DNA of 64,000 nucleotides, taken from a virus. Below the pieces are notes generated by a model. It ran no database searches. It was not told where the DNA came from and saw only the letters and a program-made list of their open reading frames with translations. The stretch spans positions 23,012-87,011 of the IMG/VR virus record IMGVR_UViG_3300033153_008530; one strand, written 5' to 3'. This document shows positions 39,084 to 50,000 of this stretch, piece after piece; the first letter of the stretch is position 1; every line of letters begins with the position of its first letter. The position numbers and the translations under genes are program-made.

Positions 39084-42000
39084 TTAAAATTGTGACTGAC
39101 TATCTAATATTTCATTAACTCTCTTTTCCACGTCAAGTGGTTGCCATGGTTTATACACTGCTTGATCTAAACTATTACCCATACCACCGTCTTGTGTAAA
39201 CCATGCAGGCACCTGAGCTTTACCATTTTTAATTTCTCGTGCAAGAATACTCATCTGTCTATTATAGGCATCCTGCATAGCGAACTTATTAACATAGAAA
39301 TCTCTAGTTTTATCTGCATCAACAAAATTAATGGGACCTAAAAACTGTGTTTCTTCTTTTAATATTTTATGTACTAATTGGTTGTTACCCTCTGCATCAA
39401 CTTGAACTTCATAACCTTTTAATTGATATGTTGAAAATAGTCCACCTTCTTTTGCAAATATCTTTACTCTTCCTGCAGTTTTATCATAAGTATCAATTAC
39501 ATATCCTTCATCACCATTTTCTCTTATAAGTAAATCTGTTTTAGTAAATGCAGAACTTGTTTTCATAACATGATCTGTTTTATCTGCTTTTTGATATATT
39601 GTAAAACCTTCTCCACTAGCTAGAAGATTTAAAAACTCAGCATCATTTGAATCTTTAATTTTACCTTTAAACCAATCTTTATGTTTTGCTTGCCATTCCA
39701 AATTTGGTTGAATATGAGCAACAGTCCAGTCTGCGTCATTCCCAGCTATATTTTGATATGAAAAGTTTGCCCATGCTCTATTTGTCTGTTTAAGTAATTC
39801 TTTAGTAGGATTAAATCTCTGTGCATCTCTATCTCCAAAAAATTGCATTGCTATAGTCTGAGCTAAATCTGAATGTTGAGGAATTTTTCCTACAGCTGGT
39901 CCACCAACTGATACATGATAATTTGATTGATCTCCTTGTAGTTGAAGAAAATTTCTTTGTATATCATCTAGATTTACATTAGCAATTGACGTTTTATCAG
40001 CAGGATCTGAATACATATTTGCTGCCATTGTAGTTTCTGCAGTTGCTCCTTTACCCCAGCCTCCATAACCTGTAGCATTTTTCTGATATGAATCTCCATA
40101 TGCGTTTACTAAGTCATCATATAAGTCATTTATATTATTTGTACGAGTAGCAGGATAACGATTTTTAAATTGAACTGATCCAAAATAGTCACTACCAAAT
40201 GTTAGTCCTTTTAAAACAAGATTCCTAAAACTTTTTAAAGTTTGATAACCATCTCTAAGAGATAAGGTTGGTTTAGAATTATAATTATATGCTACTACTT
40301 TGGATAAAGATTGTTCTTTACCATTAATAATGACTTTTTTATTTGGATCAATTCTATCTAAATAAACATTATTATCACCATTTAAGTGTTCTTGATAAGT
40401 AGGCATTGCACTCTCCACTAACTCCCTAAACTCTTCTCTTGTTGGAAATTTAAAATAGTCACCATCTAAATAATTACCCGCCCAGTCCTGACGTCTTGCA
40501 AACATATCAAGGAGCATTGGTGCCCAGTCCATGCCTTCACCTAGAGATATAGGTAAAGCATCCAAGGCAGCTCTATTATTTTTATTAGATAATTTACCAA
40601 TTGCTGTTAAGGTCTCTTGCTTTGTTTTATTATCTTCAATTGCTGTTGCATTCTTAAGGAAAAAATTTGGTATTGATGCGTTTTTATCATTAGCATACCA
40701 GCTTGTTGCAATATCATAACCTTTCCATTTTCCTCCTCTTAATGATATTATTTCATGATACAAAGATTGTTGTTGTGCAGCATCTAAAGTTCCAAGATAT
40801 TTGTCTATTATTCCAGCATACTCTCCTCCTTTAGCTTTTTGAACTTTGTAAAGAACCTCCATAATTTTACTACTACTCTTTTTGTTATTCCATTGCCTAT
40901 TTTCTATATTATCTAGAAAACTTGCTGCAAATGAGCCTGATATGTTTCCTTCTTCCTGATGATGCATTTTAGCATCAATAAACAATTCATTTAAGTAAGC
41001 TCTTGTTATATCATCTGTACCCTTTCCATAGTCATCTACAACGTTTTCTAAATATTTTATATTTTTAGATTTAGTAGATTCCCCTTCATCACCACTTGTT
41101 GTACCTGTTCCTTGGCTATATATAGCTATATTTGCTGCTTGACTACCGTCTTGTAATGCTTGAAGATGTGTATCTTCAATTGCTGCTTTAATATATTCTC
41201 GTTCCTTCCAGTATTTATGATCTAACTTTGCTTTATAATCTATCAACCATTTTTCATCATAATCTAATTCATATTTAGAATCTTTCATTGCATAGGCTTC
41301 AGCAGCAGTGTATGTGTCTTGTTGTCTTAAAAGAGCTGCACTTAACACATCAATTCTACCTCTATAAGCCTCAATATTCATCTTTTGACCATTATTCAAC
41401 ACAATGTCAAGTTTCCTCACAGATGCCTTTGTTTGATTTAAACGATCTTTCTGTTTACTTAATGAATTAATATATTTGTCTAATGAAGGATCTCCTCCAT
41501 GTTTCTCAACATCTTCAGTAAATGTATTTTGTAAATAATCAATAGTTGCTTCCTCAGATTTAATATCACTCTTCATATTGTCCTGAGACTTAATCATAGA
41601 ATTTAAAACATTAGATATGTATTGATCTTCTGCCTGCTGTTCTGTTTCATATTCCTCTTTATGCTGCTGAATCCAGGAATATTTTGATAATTCTGCTTTA
41701 ACATTATAGTATTGCTGTGCAGCAGGATCCTCTGCATAGTAACCATCATAATAGTTATATAGACTAGGAATTAATTGTGCTCCTTTTGTTGCAGTAACTT
41801 TAAACTGTCCATTTGCCACAGGTGGACCTCCAGCATAATCTGCAAAATATTCTGTTACTGGTGCACCAAAAACTTCTTCTGCATCTTCACTTAGTTTTTT
41901 CTTTATATCAAATCTACGTACATAACCAGGAGAAGACATATTTAATGCACCTTCATTAGAAGCATCAATAAATTTTTGTTTCCATAAGCTCAAATAGTCC

Positions 42001-42428
42001 AGACCTCCTTGCCAAAATGTTCCAGCACCTTTTTCTTCATCTAACTCATTTCTTAGATTTTCCCCTTCTTGTATATGTCCTTGCCAAAGTTTAGTTTGAT
42101 GTGTATCATGAATAATATCCTGATCACTATAATATGGTTTAAATAACTTATATGCTGCATCAATGTTAGTAGGATTAGATAAATCTACTCCAGATAATCT
42201 TTTAATTTCAAATTGAGCCCTTTTAAAGAAGTCATCTCTTTTTTCAATATTTTGAGATCTCATCATTGGTGCATTTAACAAACTGTTATATAGCGTGTTA
42301 ACCTTACTCCATCCCTTATCATACTGATGTTGCTTACGTGCCAATACATTCTGATAAAAATTAAAATCAGGTCTGAAAGGCTGTATTTGAGGTATATAAT
42401 CTGTAACTCCTTTTATATATGTTGCCAT
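39084..42428 (-). CDS. Conserved crAss-like virion protein (cargo type)
   Basis: 1,114 residues. The N-terminus (ATYIKGVTDYIPQIQPFRPD) is a distinctive start I associate with a conserved large protein encoded next to the virion RNA polymerase cluster in crAss-like phages. The next 200 residues are helical (FFKRAQFEIKRLSGVDLSNP). Coiled-coil-like segments lie near 280-400; the rest mixes strands and helices. No enzymatic motif, signal peptide or membrane segment is seen. Probable cargo or internal virion protein by position and by analogy; the exact location in the virion is not shown by the sequence. Confidence 0.75.
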   Translation of the reverse strand: MATYIKGVTDYIPQIQPFRPDFNFYQNVLARKQHQYDKGWSKVNTLYNSLLNAPMMRSQNIEKRDDFFKRAQFEIKRLSGVDLSNPTNIDAAYKLFKPYYSDQDIIHDTHQTKLWQGHIQEGENLRNELDEEKGAGTFWQGGLDYLSLWKQKFIDASNEGALNMSSPGYVRRFDIKKKLSEDAEEVFGAPVTEYFADYAGGPPVANGQFKVTATKGAQLIPSLYNYYDGYYAEDPAAQQYYNVKAELSKYSWIQQHKEEYETEQQAEDQYISNVLNSMIKSQDNMKSDIKSEEATIDYLQNTFTEDVEKHGGDPSLDKYINSLSKQKDRLNQTKASVRKLDIVLNNGQKMNIEAYRGRIDVLSAALLRQQDTYTAAEAYAMKDSKYELDYDEKWLIDYKAKLDHKYWKEREYIKAAIEDTHLQALQDGSQAANIAIYSQGTGTTSGDEGESTKSKNIKYLENVVDDYGKGTDDITRAYLNELFIDAKMHHQEEGNISGSFAASFLDNIENRQWNNKKSSSKIMEVLYKVQKAKGGEYAGIIDKYLGTLDAAQQQSLYHEIISLRGGKWKGYDIATSWYANDKNASIPNFFLKNATAIEDNKTKQETLTAIGKLSNKNNRAALDALPISLGEGMDWAPMLLDMFARRQDWAGNYLDGDYFKFPTREEFRELVESAMPTYQEHLNGDNNVYLDRIDPNKKVIINGKEQSLSKVVAYNYNSKPTLSLRDGYQTLKSFRNLVLKGLTFGSDYFGSVQFKNRYPATRTNNINDLYDDLVNAYGDSYQKNATGYGGWGKGATAETTMAANMYSDPADKTSIANVNLDDIQRNFLQLQGDQSNYHVSVGGPAVGKIPQHSDLAQTIAMQFFGDRDAQRFNPTKELLKQTNRAWANFSYQNIAGNDADWTVAHIQPNLEWQAKHKDWFKGKIKDSNDAEFLNLLASGEGFTIYQKADKTDHVMKTSSAFTKTDLLIRENGDEGYVIDTYDKTAGRVKIFAKEGGLFSTYQLKGYEVQVDAEGNNQLVHKILKEETQFLGPINFVDADKTRDFYVNKFAMQDAYNRQMSILAREIKNGKAQVPAWFTQDGGMGNSLDQAVYKPWQPLDVEKRVNEILDSQSQF

Positions 42429-42463
42429 AGTCTGCTAATTTACGTAAAATCTTTTTTGTTTAA

Positions 42464-42480
42464 TAAACTTTAAAAGTTTA
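42464..42480. repeat. 17-bp palindrome after a late gene, copy 1
   Basis: TAAACTTTAAAAGTTTA, an 8-bp stem with one central base; flanking AA and TT extend it to 10 bp. It lies directly after the TAA stop of the 1,517-residue gene (minus strand). An identical 17-mer occurs at 50591-50607. No U-tract follows, so a classical terminator is unlikely; an RNA processing or end-protecting hairpin is possible. Confidence 0.6.
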
Positions 42481-45400
42481 TTACCACCATCCTGAGTTTC
42501 TTCTATCATTCAAATAATTTCTTCTAGAGTTATTTCCATATCCACTATTGTTTCTACTTTTACTATAATAGTTTTTCATATATGCTTCAATTTCCTCATC
42601 TGTTTTATTTAACCCTTCTAATCTAGATTTTTCTGCCCAATAGTCATTAGAAGAATTGCCTGATTCTGCACCAAAGTCTCTTGCCTTGGTTGGATCAAAT
42701 GTTGTGAAACCTCCACTTGGTGTATGAATATTATATTGAGGATATAATTCATTAAGAGTTTGTGCTTGTGCTCTGTTTGTTATTCCAGAAACAAGTTGTG
42801 CTCTCATATTATCCCGCTTCATAGATCTTGCATTATCATATTGTTGATTAGCAACAGTTGTTTCATCATAGAACTGTTTTCTTCCCGCTTGATCAGCTAA
42901 GGAGGCTCTATTTAGTATGTCTGCTCTTGTGTTTTCAAACTGATTAGCAATTCCAACATTTCTTCCTTCATAATCAGAAAGAACATTAGCTGCTCCTGCT
43001 AACCCTTGACCTTGAATATTACTTACTCTAGATCCCATACCTTGTGGTCCAAACTGTGCGGATGCTCTAGCTGCAATACCTGATTGTTCAGCATTGGCTG
43101 CAAGCGCCCTACTTGGATCATAAAACGTTGGATCTGGTGTGAATACATCAGCTGGTTGATAATGAGGCATGTATTTCTTAATTGGTTGTGCAAAAGCTGC
43201 GCCTGCATTTATAACGTCTTGTGCCCACCAATCTGCGTCAGCTCTATCATAATTATATGAAGGATCATTAGGAGTGTCCTCATCTTCAGGATCAAATGTA
43301 ATATCTTCTGATTGCCAATTATCTCCTAATGCTCCTGATAATTGTTGTAATGTTGTATCACCTAAAAAGGCATCTGCTGAACTTAATCCTGCTGCATATG
43401 TTGCCTGATCCCAATCTTTACCAGATAAAGTTTCATCTTGTAATCCCTGTTGATACCATCTCATAGTAGGAAACTTATCTTTTAACATATCAGGATTCAT
43501 TTGGTTAAGAGCATTATATGAAACCTGAAAATCATATGATTGATTTGCGTCAGGTTCAGGTAAGCCCATATCTTCATAAACTTTTGTTATTTCCGCATTT
43601 GAATATTTACCAGTACTACTATCCTTTTTCCAAGCTTTATCCATGGGTCCTTTAGTTCCAGGTGCTATATAATTTGGATCTCCTACATCTCCTTCTCCCC
43701 AATAATATTGATTAAATGTTTTACCACCTTTATAGTCACGTTTATCCATACTCCTTCTAGTCTCAAGAATAATATTTGCTCTTTGTTGATTTACTAACTT
43801 TTCAATTTGTTGATCTGCATCTAACTCATATGTAGCACCTCTTTTATTTGGATTGTCATCCGCATATTTCTGTGCATTTTGAAAAAATTCTTGTTTAAAA
43901 TTGTCATCATTGAATGCCTTTTCATAATTTTGTTTAATATATGCAACTCTTCTTGCAACATCTTTAAGTTCATCATCAGAGTAAGTAGTTCCATCATCTT
44001 TTCTCATATCCAACTTTGTCAATGCAGTTAATGTTTCATTATCATAATTATCCCCCATTGTATGATAAACATCCTGCTCTGTTTGATAACCTGATATCTT
44101 TTTATAACCACCACTTGGTGTTTTATAGTAGAAGTTTCCTGAACCATTTGCAGCTCTATGTGCTGCTTGTGCTGCCGCTTCATTGTCAAACATTTCATTA
44201 TCTGGTATATCTGATAGTTTAACTGAACCACCGCTTTGGAATCTTGGTGTTCCACCACGTCTCTGAATTTCTATTTCTTCTTGTACTTGACCTTCTTCAA
44301 CAGGAATATCAAATCTCTGATTATAAAAATTAGGATTATTCTGTTGTTGATTCTGCATATATCTTAAATAAGCATCTCGTTTATCTTGAAGTTTTTGCTG
44401 ACGTCTAGATAATCCACCTTCATCTTGATCATCTCCTCTAAATATGTCTTTAAAGTTAGATACTTTATCATGTAAGAATTGATTAGGATAATATTTTCTT
44501 GGTCTCCTTTCATCAAAGTCTTCTTTAAATTCATCAATTTCTTGATTAGTTTTTATTCCTGTATCACCAACAAAATTATATGTCCAATCTTCATTAGGAG
44601 TCTCTGGATCATTGTCTACATCAAAGGGTCTCACAATATCTTCTTCAAAAGCATCAAGATTTTCCATATCATTTGCTCTAAAGTATTTTCTCATGTCTCT
44701 TTTTCTAAGATCTCCAGAATGTTTTAATTCAGGAGAAATAGGAATTCTTATACTTTGTTCTTGTGTAAGAAGAGTATCTTTAACAGTTTGATCTAACTCT
44801 TCCCAGTTTCCATCTGGATTTTCACTTAAGTAACGCTCACGTGCAGAGTTACTTAAAGAATCATGAAATCTTCCTTTTTGTTCAAGAGGATATCCCCTAT
44901 CAGTTTCATATCTTTTAAGATATGAATCTCCTTTATAATCATATTGAGTTCCTCCACTTAGATTATCAAAATACTTTTCAGTTGAATAATTACCTACTTC
45001 ACTTGTATAGTCTTTAAATGATTTTCTTATTGTGTTAATTTGATCTTTTGATAAATTATAAGTATTTAACTCAGGATATTCAGATATCTTGAATGCTTCT
45101 TTATCATCCATAGTTAATAGCTTATCTAAAAACTCATCATCTATGTCTACATCTTCTCCTAATATTTGATTTATACCTTGTTTCTTAAACTCATTTAAGT
45201 GAAATAATTCATAATCACCTTTTGATTTGTCATAGTCTTCTACAAATTCATCAGAATAATCTCTCATTCTCTGTCTTTTAAATGCATCCTGACGTCTTTC
45301 TTCTCTTCCAGCAAGCCTTTTCATAATTCTTTGTTTCCTTTTCTCATCATCCCAGACACCACCTCTTTGAAAGTGTCCACCAAACATTGCTTCTTGTTGT

Positions 45401-47034
45401 TCTTGATCCGCAAAAGGGTTCTCAGTAAACGGCATCTGTACAAATTGTGATGCTTGCTGTGCTGATATTGGATGAGGGGTACCTTCTTGTTGTTCACTTT
45501 GAAAAACACCAGCTCCCATATCTGAATAACTAAACTTATCCATTAGTCCTTGTATAACTTCTGGAGGTAAACTATTCATGAATTGATCAGGATTTGCCAT
45601 AATATCCATGTAAAAATTATTCAACATATCTTGTTGTAATTCTTCAGGTGATGGTTGTCTTTGTTGAGGTTGTTGTTGTTGTTCAGGAACTTGTGATTCA
45701 TTACCACCTGGATAACCCCCCTGCATATCACCTCCCATTTGAGCTACATTTAATCCAGGAAATCTTTTTGCCATTCTTTTATTTCCACCGTGAGCTGCAA
45801 ACATAGGAGGATCATAATTTCTTTCAGCTCTATTTTGATCAGTCATCTCTCTTCTTACACCTCTATTATGTCTTCTATTATCTCTTCTATTTGGTGCTCC
45901 TGCTCTCCAATCTTGAAACTTATCTCTAATTCCAAAATTTGGCATTTCTCTACTTGTATCATATTGAGAAGTATTAGATTGAACATTACCTTGTCTTGGA
46001 TTATTAGCTTGCCATGTATCAATAAAGTCTTGACTCATTCTATCTCTTGAATTACCTTGTGAATCTACACGTCCTGGATATGGAGTAAAACCTCCTTCAG
46101 GAGCACTAGTTGGGCGACTAAAATGTTGACCTTGTCCCATCCATTCATTACCTGTTGTTTCCATTCCTGGAATACTTGGAAATCCACCAAGCTGTGCTTG
46201 TCTTAAAGAAGGATATTTAGCATATACTTTAGATTTTATAGCTGAGGGATTACCTGAATGATGAGCTAGCTTTAATGCTGATCTTGCTCTATCAATTGAA
46301 TTAATAGGATATGTTCCATGAGGTCCTGCAAAATCTTTAACATTAGGATATTTACCTGCATTAGACATCCCTGGTCTTTTTCTTAATTTAGATAAGGAAC
46401 CTCCTTTTTGTGCCATTGGTGCTTCCTCTTGTGGTGGCCCCTCTTGTCCTTCTTCTTGCGGAACTATTTGATTTGGGTCAATTCCTGCAGCTTGTAAATA
46501 AGGCATAGCAATAGCAGGTATCCCGTCAGGAAATCCTTTCATTGATTCCTGAACAATAGCAAGTTTTCCAAGTTTCAAATTAAAGTTACTTATCATCTTC
46601 TCTGCAGTATCCCGCTGAAACAAATCACTTATAGGATCTCTTAGTATCTTCTTATACTTGTTTAAGTCATATTTCTTTGCAATTTCAGCTGGTGTATAAC
46701 TTTTAGATCTTCCTTTCTTAGGAACAGGCATGTCAAACTCTTTAAGAATCTCTTTATCCTTAATTAATAATGATCTTGTATCAGAAAATACAAAGGAGTT
46801 TTCAGGAACAAGTAATGGAGTTCCACCATGAGAATGTCTTTTACCACCTACTCTGTAGTTTTCAGGTATACCATCTCCTTCAAGATCTGTTATAACCCTT
46901 TCATTCTTTTCAGCTTCAATATTTGCGTCATCTCTTGGAACAGGTTTAAGAGTGCTTGATACTTCCATACCAGCTTGTCCAAACTTTGTTTTACTTGATG
47001 CTTGCGGAAGTTTGTTGATTCTTACTCTACGCAT
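42481..47034 (-). CDS. Gln/Gly-rich structural protein with GG-peptide repeats
   Basis: 1,517 residues. The N-terminal part (residues 1-190) is a folded region with NYRVGGKRHSHGGTPLLVPE and FVFSDTRSLLIKD, a pattern known from crAss-like structural proteins. From about residue 205 the chain is broken by short Gln/Gly motifs (MAQKGG, AQLGG, AQMGG, FQRGG, RRGGTPRFQSGG), separated by disordered, Pro/Gln/Asn-rich linkers and charged helical parts. The C-terminus is Asn/Arg/Tyr-rich and basic. There is no enzyme motif. It is a tail or capsid-associated structural protein of unknown position; the motifs could be linkers or protease sites. Confidence 0.75.
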   Translation of the reverse strand: MRRVRINKLPQASSKTKFGQAGMEVSSTLKPVPRDDANIEAEKNERVITDLEGDGIPENYRVGGKRHSHGGTPLLVPENSFVFSDTRSLLIKDKEILKEFDMPVPKKGRSKSYTPAEIAKKYDLNKYKKILRDPISDLFQRDTAEKMISNFNLKLGKLAIVQESMKGFPDGIPAIAMPYLQAAGIDPNQIVPQEEGQEGPPQEEAPMAQKGGSLSKLRKRPGMSNAGKYPNVKDFAGPHGTYPINSIDRARSALKLAHHSGNPSAIKSKVYAKYPSLRQAQLGGFPSIPGMETTGNEWMGQGQHFSRPTSAPEGGFTPYPGRVDSQGNSRDRMSQDFIDTWQANNPRQGNVQSNTSQYDTSREMPNFGIRDKFQDWRAGAPNRRDNRRHNRGVRREMTDQNRAERNYDPPMFAAHGGNKRMAKRFPGLNVAQMGGDMQGGYPGGNESQVPEQQQQPQQRQPSPEELQQDMLNNFYMDIMANPDQFMNSLPPEVIQGLMDKFSYSDMGAGVFQSEQQEGTPHPISAQQASQFVQMPFTENPFADQEQQEAMFGGHFQRGGVWDDEKRKQRIMKRLAGREERRQDAFKRQRMRDYSDEFVEDYDKSKGDYELFHLNEFKKQGINQILGEDVDIDDEFLDKLLTMDDKEAFKISEYPELNTYNLSKDQINTIRKSFKDYTSEVGNYSTEKYFDNLSGGTQYDYKGDSYLKRYETDRGYPLEQKGRFHDSLSNSARERYLSENPDGNWEELDQTVKDTLLTQEQSIRIPISPELKHSGDLRKRDMRKYFRANDMENLDAFEEDIVRPFDVDNDPETPNEDWTYNFVGDTGIKTNQEIDEFKEDFDERRPRKYYPNQFLHDKVSNFKDIFRGDDQDEGGLSRRQQKLQDKRDAYLRYMQNQQQNNPNFYNQRFDIPVEEGQVQEEIEIQRRGGTPRFQSGGSVKLSDIPDNEMFDNEAAAQAAHRAANGSGNFYYKTPSGGYKKISGYQTEQDVYHTMGDNYDNETLTALTKLDMRKDDGTTYSDDELKDVARRVAYIKQNYEKAFNDDNFKQEFFQNAQKYADDNPNKRGATYELDADQQIEKLVNQQRANIILETRRSMDKRDYKGGKTFNQYYWGEGDVGDPNYIAPGTKGPMDKAWKKDSSTGKYSNAEITKVYEDMGLPEPDANQSYDFQVSYNALNQMNPDMLKDKFPTMRWYQQGLQDETLSGKDWDQATYAAGLSSADAFLGDTTLQQLSGALGDNWQSEDITFDPEDEDTPNDPSYNYDRADADWWAQDVINAGAAFAQPIKKYMPHYQPADVFTPDPTFYDPSRALAANAEQSGIAARASAQFGPQGMGSRVSNIQGQGLAGAANVLSDYEGRNVGIANQFENTRADILNRASLADQAGRKQFYDETTVANQQYDNARSMKRDNMRAQLVSGITNRAQAQTLNELYPQYNIHTPSGGFTTFDPTKARDFGAESGNSSNDYWAEKSRLEGLNKTDEEIEAYMKNYYSKSRNNSGYGNNSRRNYLNDRRNSGWW

Positions 47035-47044
47035 AATTTTAATT

Positions 47045-50000
47045 TTAATCTAAATAATCTACTAACCCACCTCCATCTAAGAAGTTTTGTAATTCATTTT
47101 CATCCATATATACTTCATCACCTACATTCCCACCAAAACGGGCCACTTTTCCATAGTTACCAAATGATCCCATTCCTGTATCTGTAGGTCTAAAGTTTGA
47201 TCCTTGTGCGTTCCACAAATAGTCTCCTTCTAATCCAGATGTATCTGCAGATGTTGCTCTATACATGCTGTCACCAACCAATGTATCTTCAAATTCATCC
47301 TGAGCTTTTCTATTTCTTTTTCCTTGTCCAATAGAACCAAGAACATTTAATCCTGCAATACCAATGTTTGCTCTTTCATCTCCTGATAAGTTTGACCAAG
47401 CAGATCCATGTTCTGCTTTTTGTCCTTTTCTCCAAGCTCTCTTATCTGTTCTATACATTTGTTTTTCTTGTCTTTCTCTTCCTCTATCTCTTTTATAGTC
47501 AACAGTACCAGTTCTTGTTGGTGTAAAAGTTTGTTCATTTTTCGTTTCCCAGTCACTTTGCGATAATATACCTGTACCTTGACCTGTTGGATCTACATCT
47601 TGTACATATTCATCATAAGTACCAGCTCCTGTTCCTGGAGCACCTGTCATTCCAAAGTTCCATTCTCCTTTACGTCCAAATAAACCTTTTCTTTGAAAAT
47701 ATCCTGGATCCATAGAAATATCTCCTTCTTCAATTCCCATATCATCTGCATATTGTTGCATTTGATTATATGCATCTCCTTCTTCTAGTGCTGAATAGTA
47801 TCTTGCTGGTTTTGCACCGGGATATGATACACCCCATTGAGCTTTAGGAATATGACCTCCTAATTGCTTGTGTTTTTGCTGTGTATATATGTCTACTCTC
47901 TCTTGTAATTCTCTTTCTATTCTATCTGATTCACTTTCTGTATATTCTTTTAGCATTATTTCCTCTTTCCTTCCCTCATTATATTCTCTTTTTAATTTCT
48001 CTTCATCAGTCTCACCCCACATATAGTCAGCACCCAAATAACCAAGTCCACCTAATATGCCATATGCACCAAAATCAGTTAAATTTCTTGCCCATCTCTT
48101 TTTAAGACCCAAGCCTTGACCTATACTGAATTTTGATGCAACATTAGTTATAGCCTCTCTTACTTTTGGATCTGTTATTTTACCTATCTTCTCCCATGTT
48201 ATATTTTTTACTGTATAACCACCAGATAAGTCAGCTTTAATATTATCTAATATTACTCTATCATAGTCTGAGATAGTAATACCCATACCTTCAAGTTGTG
48301 CTACAGTATGTTCAAAACCTGCTAGACCTGCTTCATTTAATCCATAAATAGTTACTCCGGGTCCTCCATAATGACCAGGCCATGTTGAACTTTTTGTTTC
48401 TGGATCATAACCTCTAGTAATATCCAGTTTAGGATTATAGTCAGCACCTAATATCTCAGCTCCTGGACCAGTAAATTCTCTGTTAAAAAGAGGCAATCTA
48501 TTAAAAGGTGCCATATCTCCTGTAAATTTATTACCATATTGTCCAAGAGGATCATAGTCTAAATCTGTTACACCAGTGGTTTTTTGTCTTGCGGCAGCGT
48601 CAATTAATATATTTTCTATACCTCCAGCTATGTCTTTATATTCTTGAGGAACATCAACACTCTTAATTGCATTATTTTTATCAATAGTTATACTACCTAA
48701 ATCAACAGATTGTGTACTCTTCAATCCCAACCATGGTGTTCCTTCAGTGTTTCCTTGTAAGGTAATACTATAACCAGAGCCTTCAATTGGTGTTATCCTA
48801 AAATTTTCTGAACCCATTTTTATTCCAAAAAGACGTGGATAACCAATCTGTTGTCTAAAAGGTGAACTTAATTCATAATTACCGTGTGGAGAAAGTTTAT
48901 CTCTAGATGGAAACCAACCACCTGGTGGTCGTTTTGGCATAAATCCTCCCTTTTGCATTTGAGGAATATTTCCACCTCTTTGTCTTTTAGATGGATGTTT
49001 TAATGTCTCATCTTTAGGATCAAAGTCAGAAAAATCATTTGTATTATGAATTCTACCATACCAACTATTCATGTAAGCAGGTGACCATTCTCCGTAATCT
49101 CCTTTTATCATTTTACCTTCATCATCCAAACCATAATCATAGTTAGTATTTTTAACACCACTATTTTTATAATACCAATCTCTACCTAGATTGTTCATCA
49201 CCCTTCTGTCATTTTCTTTTAAAGAACCTACAGTTGTTTTATATAACTTATCTATATCATCATCACTCATTGAATTTCTTTCTGCCCAGGATTGTCTTCC
49301 ATACTTATCTTTTGTTATTAATTCAGGATTATTCTTTCTATAGAACTCTTGTATAGCTTGTCTTTTAGGATTGCTTCCGCTATTAAATATAAAATCTGTA
49401 GCTTCTGCTTTTTCCATTGCAGAATTATAATCCGTTAAGTCATCTGATATATCCATAAGTTTATCCATATATTTAGGATCATTATAGTAAGATAAAGGAT
49501 TTCCCTCTTTACTTCCTTGTAATTGTTCATATTGCACTATCTTATTATGCTGATGTCTTAAACTATCAGAATGTGTTAAACCGTATTGAGCTTGAGGAAT
49601 ATGTCCACCTCTTTGTATATATGGATTATAACCCGGAGCAAATGAAGATTCATTACCTTGATTATCCATTCCCCATGTTGTACCTTCTGGTGTATCAATA
49701 CCATAACCATCAGATCCTGGTATGACATTTTTATAATATCCTTTATTACCTTCTTTGTCAACTCCTTGTTTTTTAGGATTAATAAACGGAGAAAGAGTTT
49801 TTACTCCTTTACGTATAGAAGTAGCAAGGGTGTCATTACCTAATTCTTTATTATAAGCACTTTCATAGGCACCTTGTGAAGCACTATTAGGATTATATCC
49901 AAAATCATCCTTTCTAAAATCAACATCACGTATTCCAGGAGTTGGTCCAATATATCCAGATGGAGCACCTCCTTGTTGAAATCCTTTTTTTAATTGTTTA

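Noticed and set aside
44016-44258. Short frames on both strands inside the 1,517-residue gene.
   Set aside because: They are low-complexity by-products of Gln/Gly-rich coding sequence.
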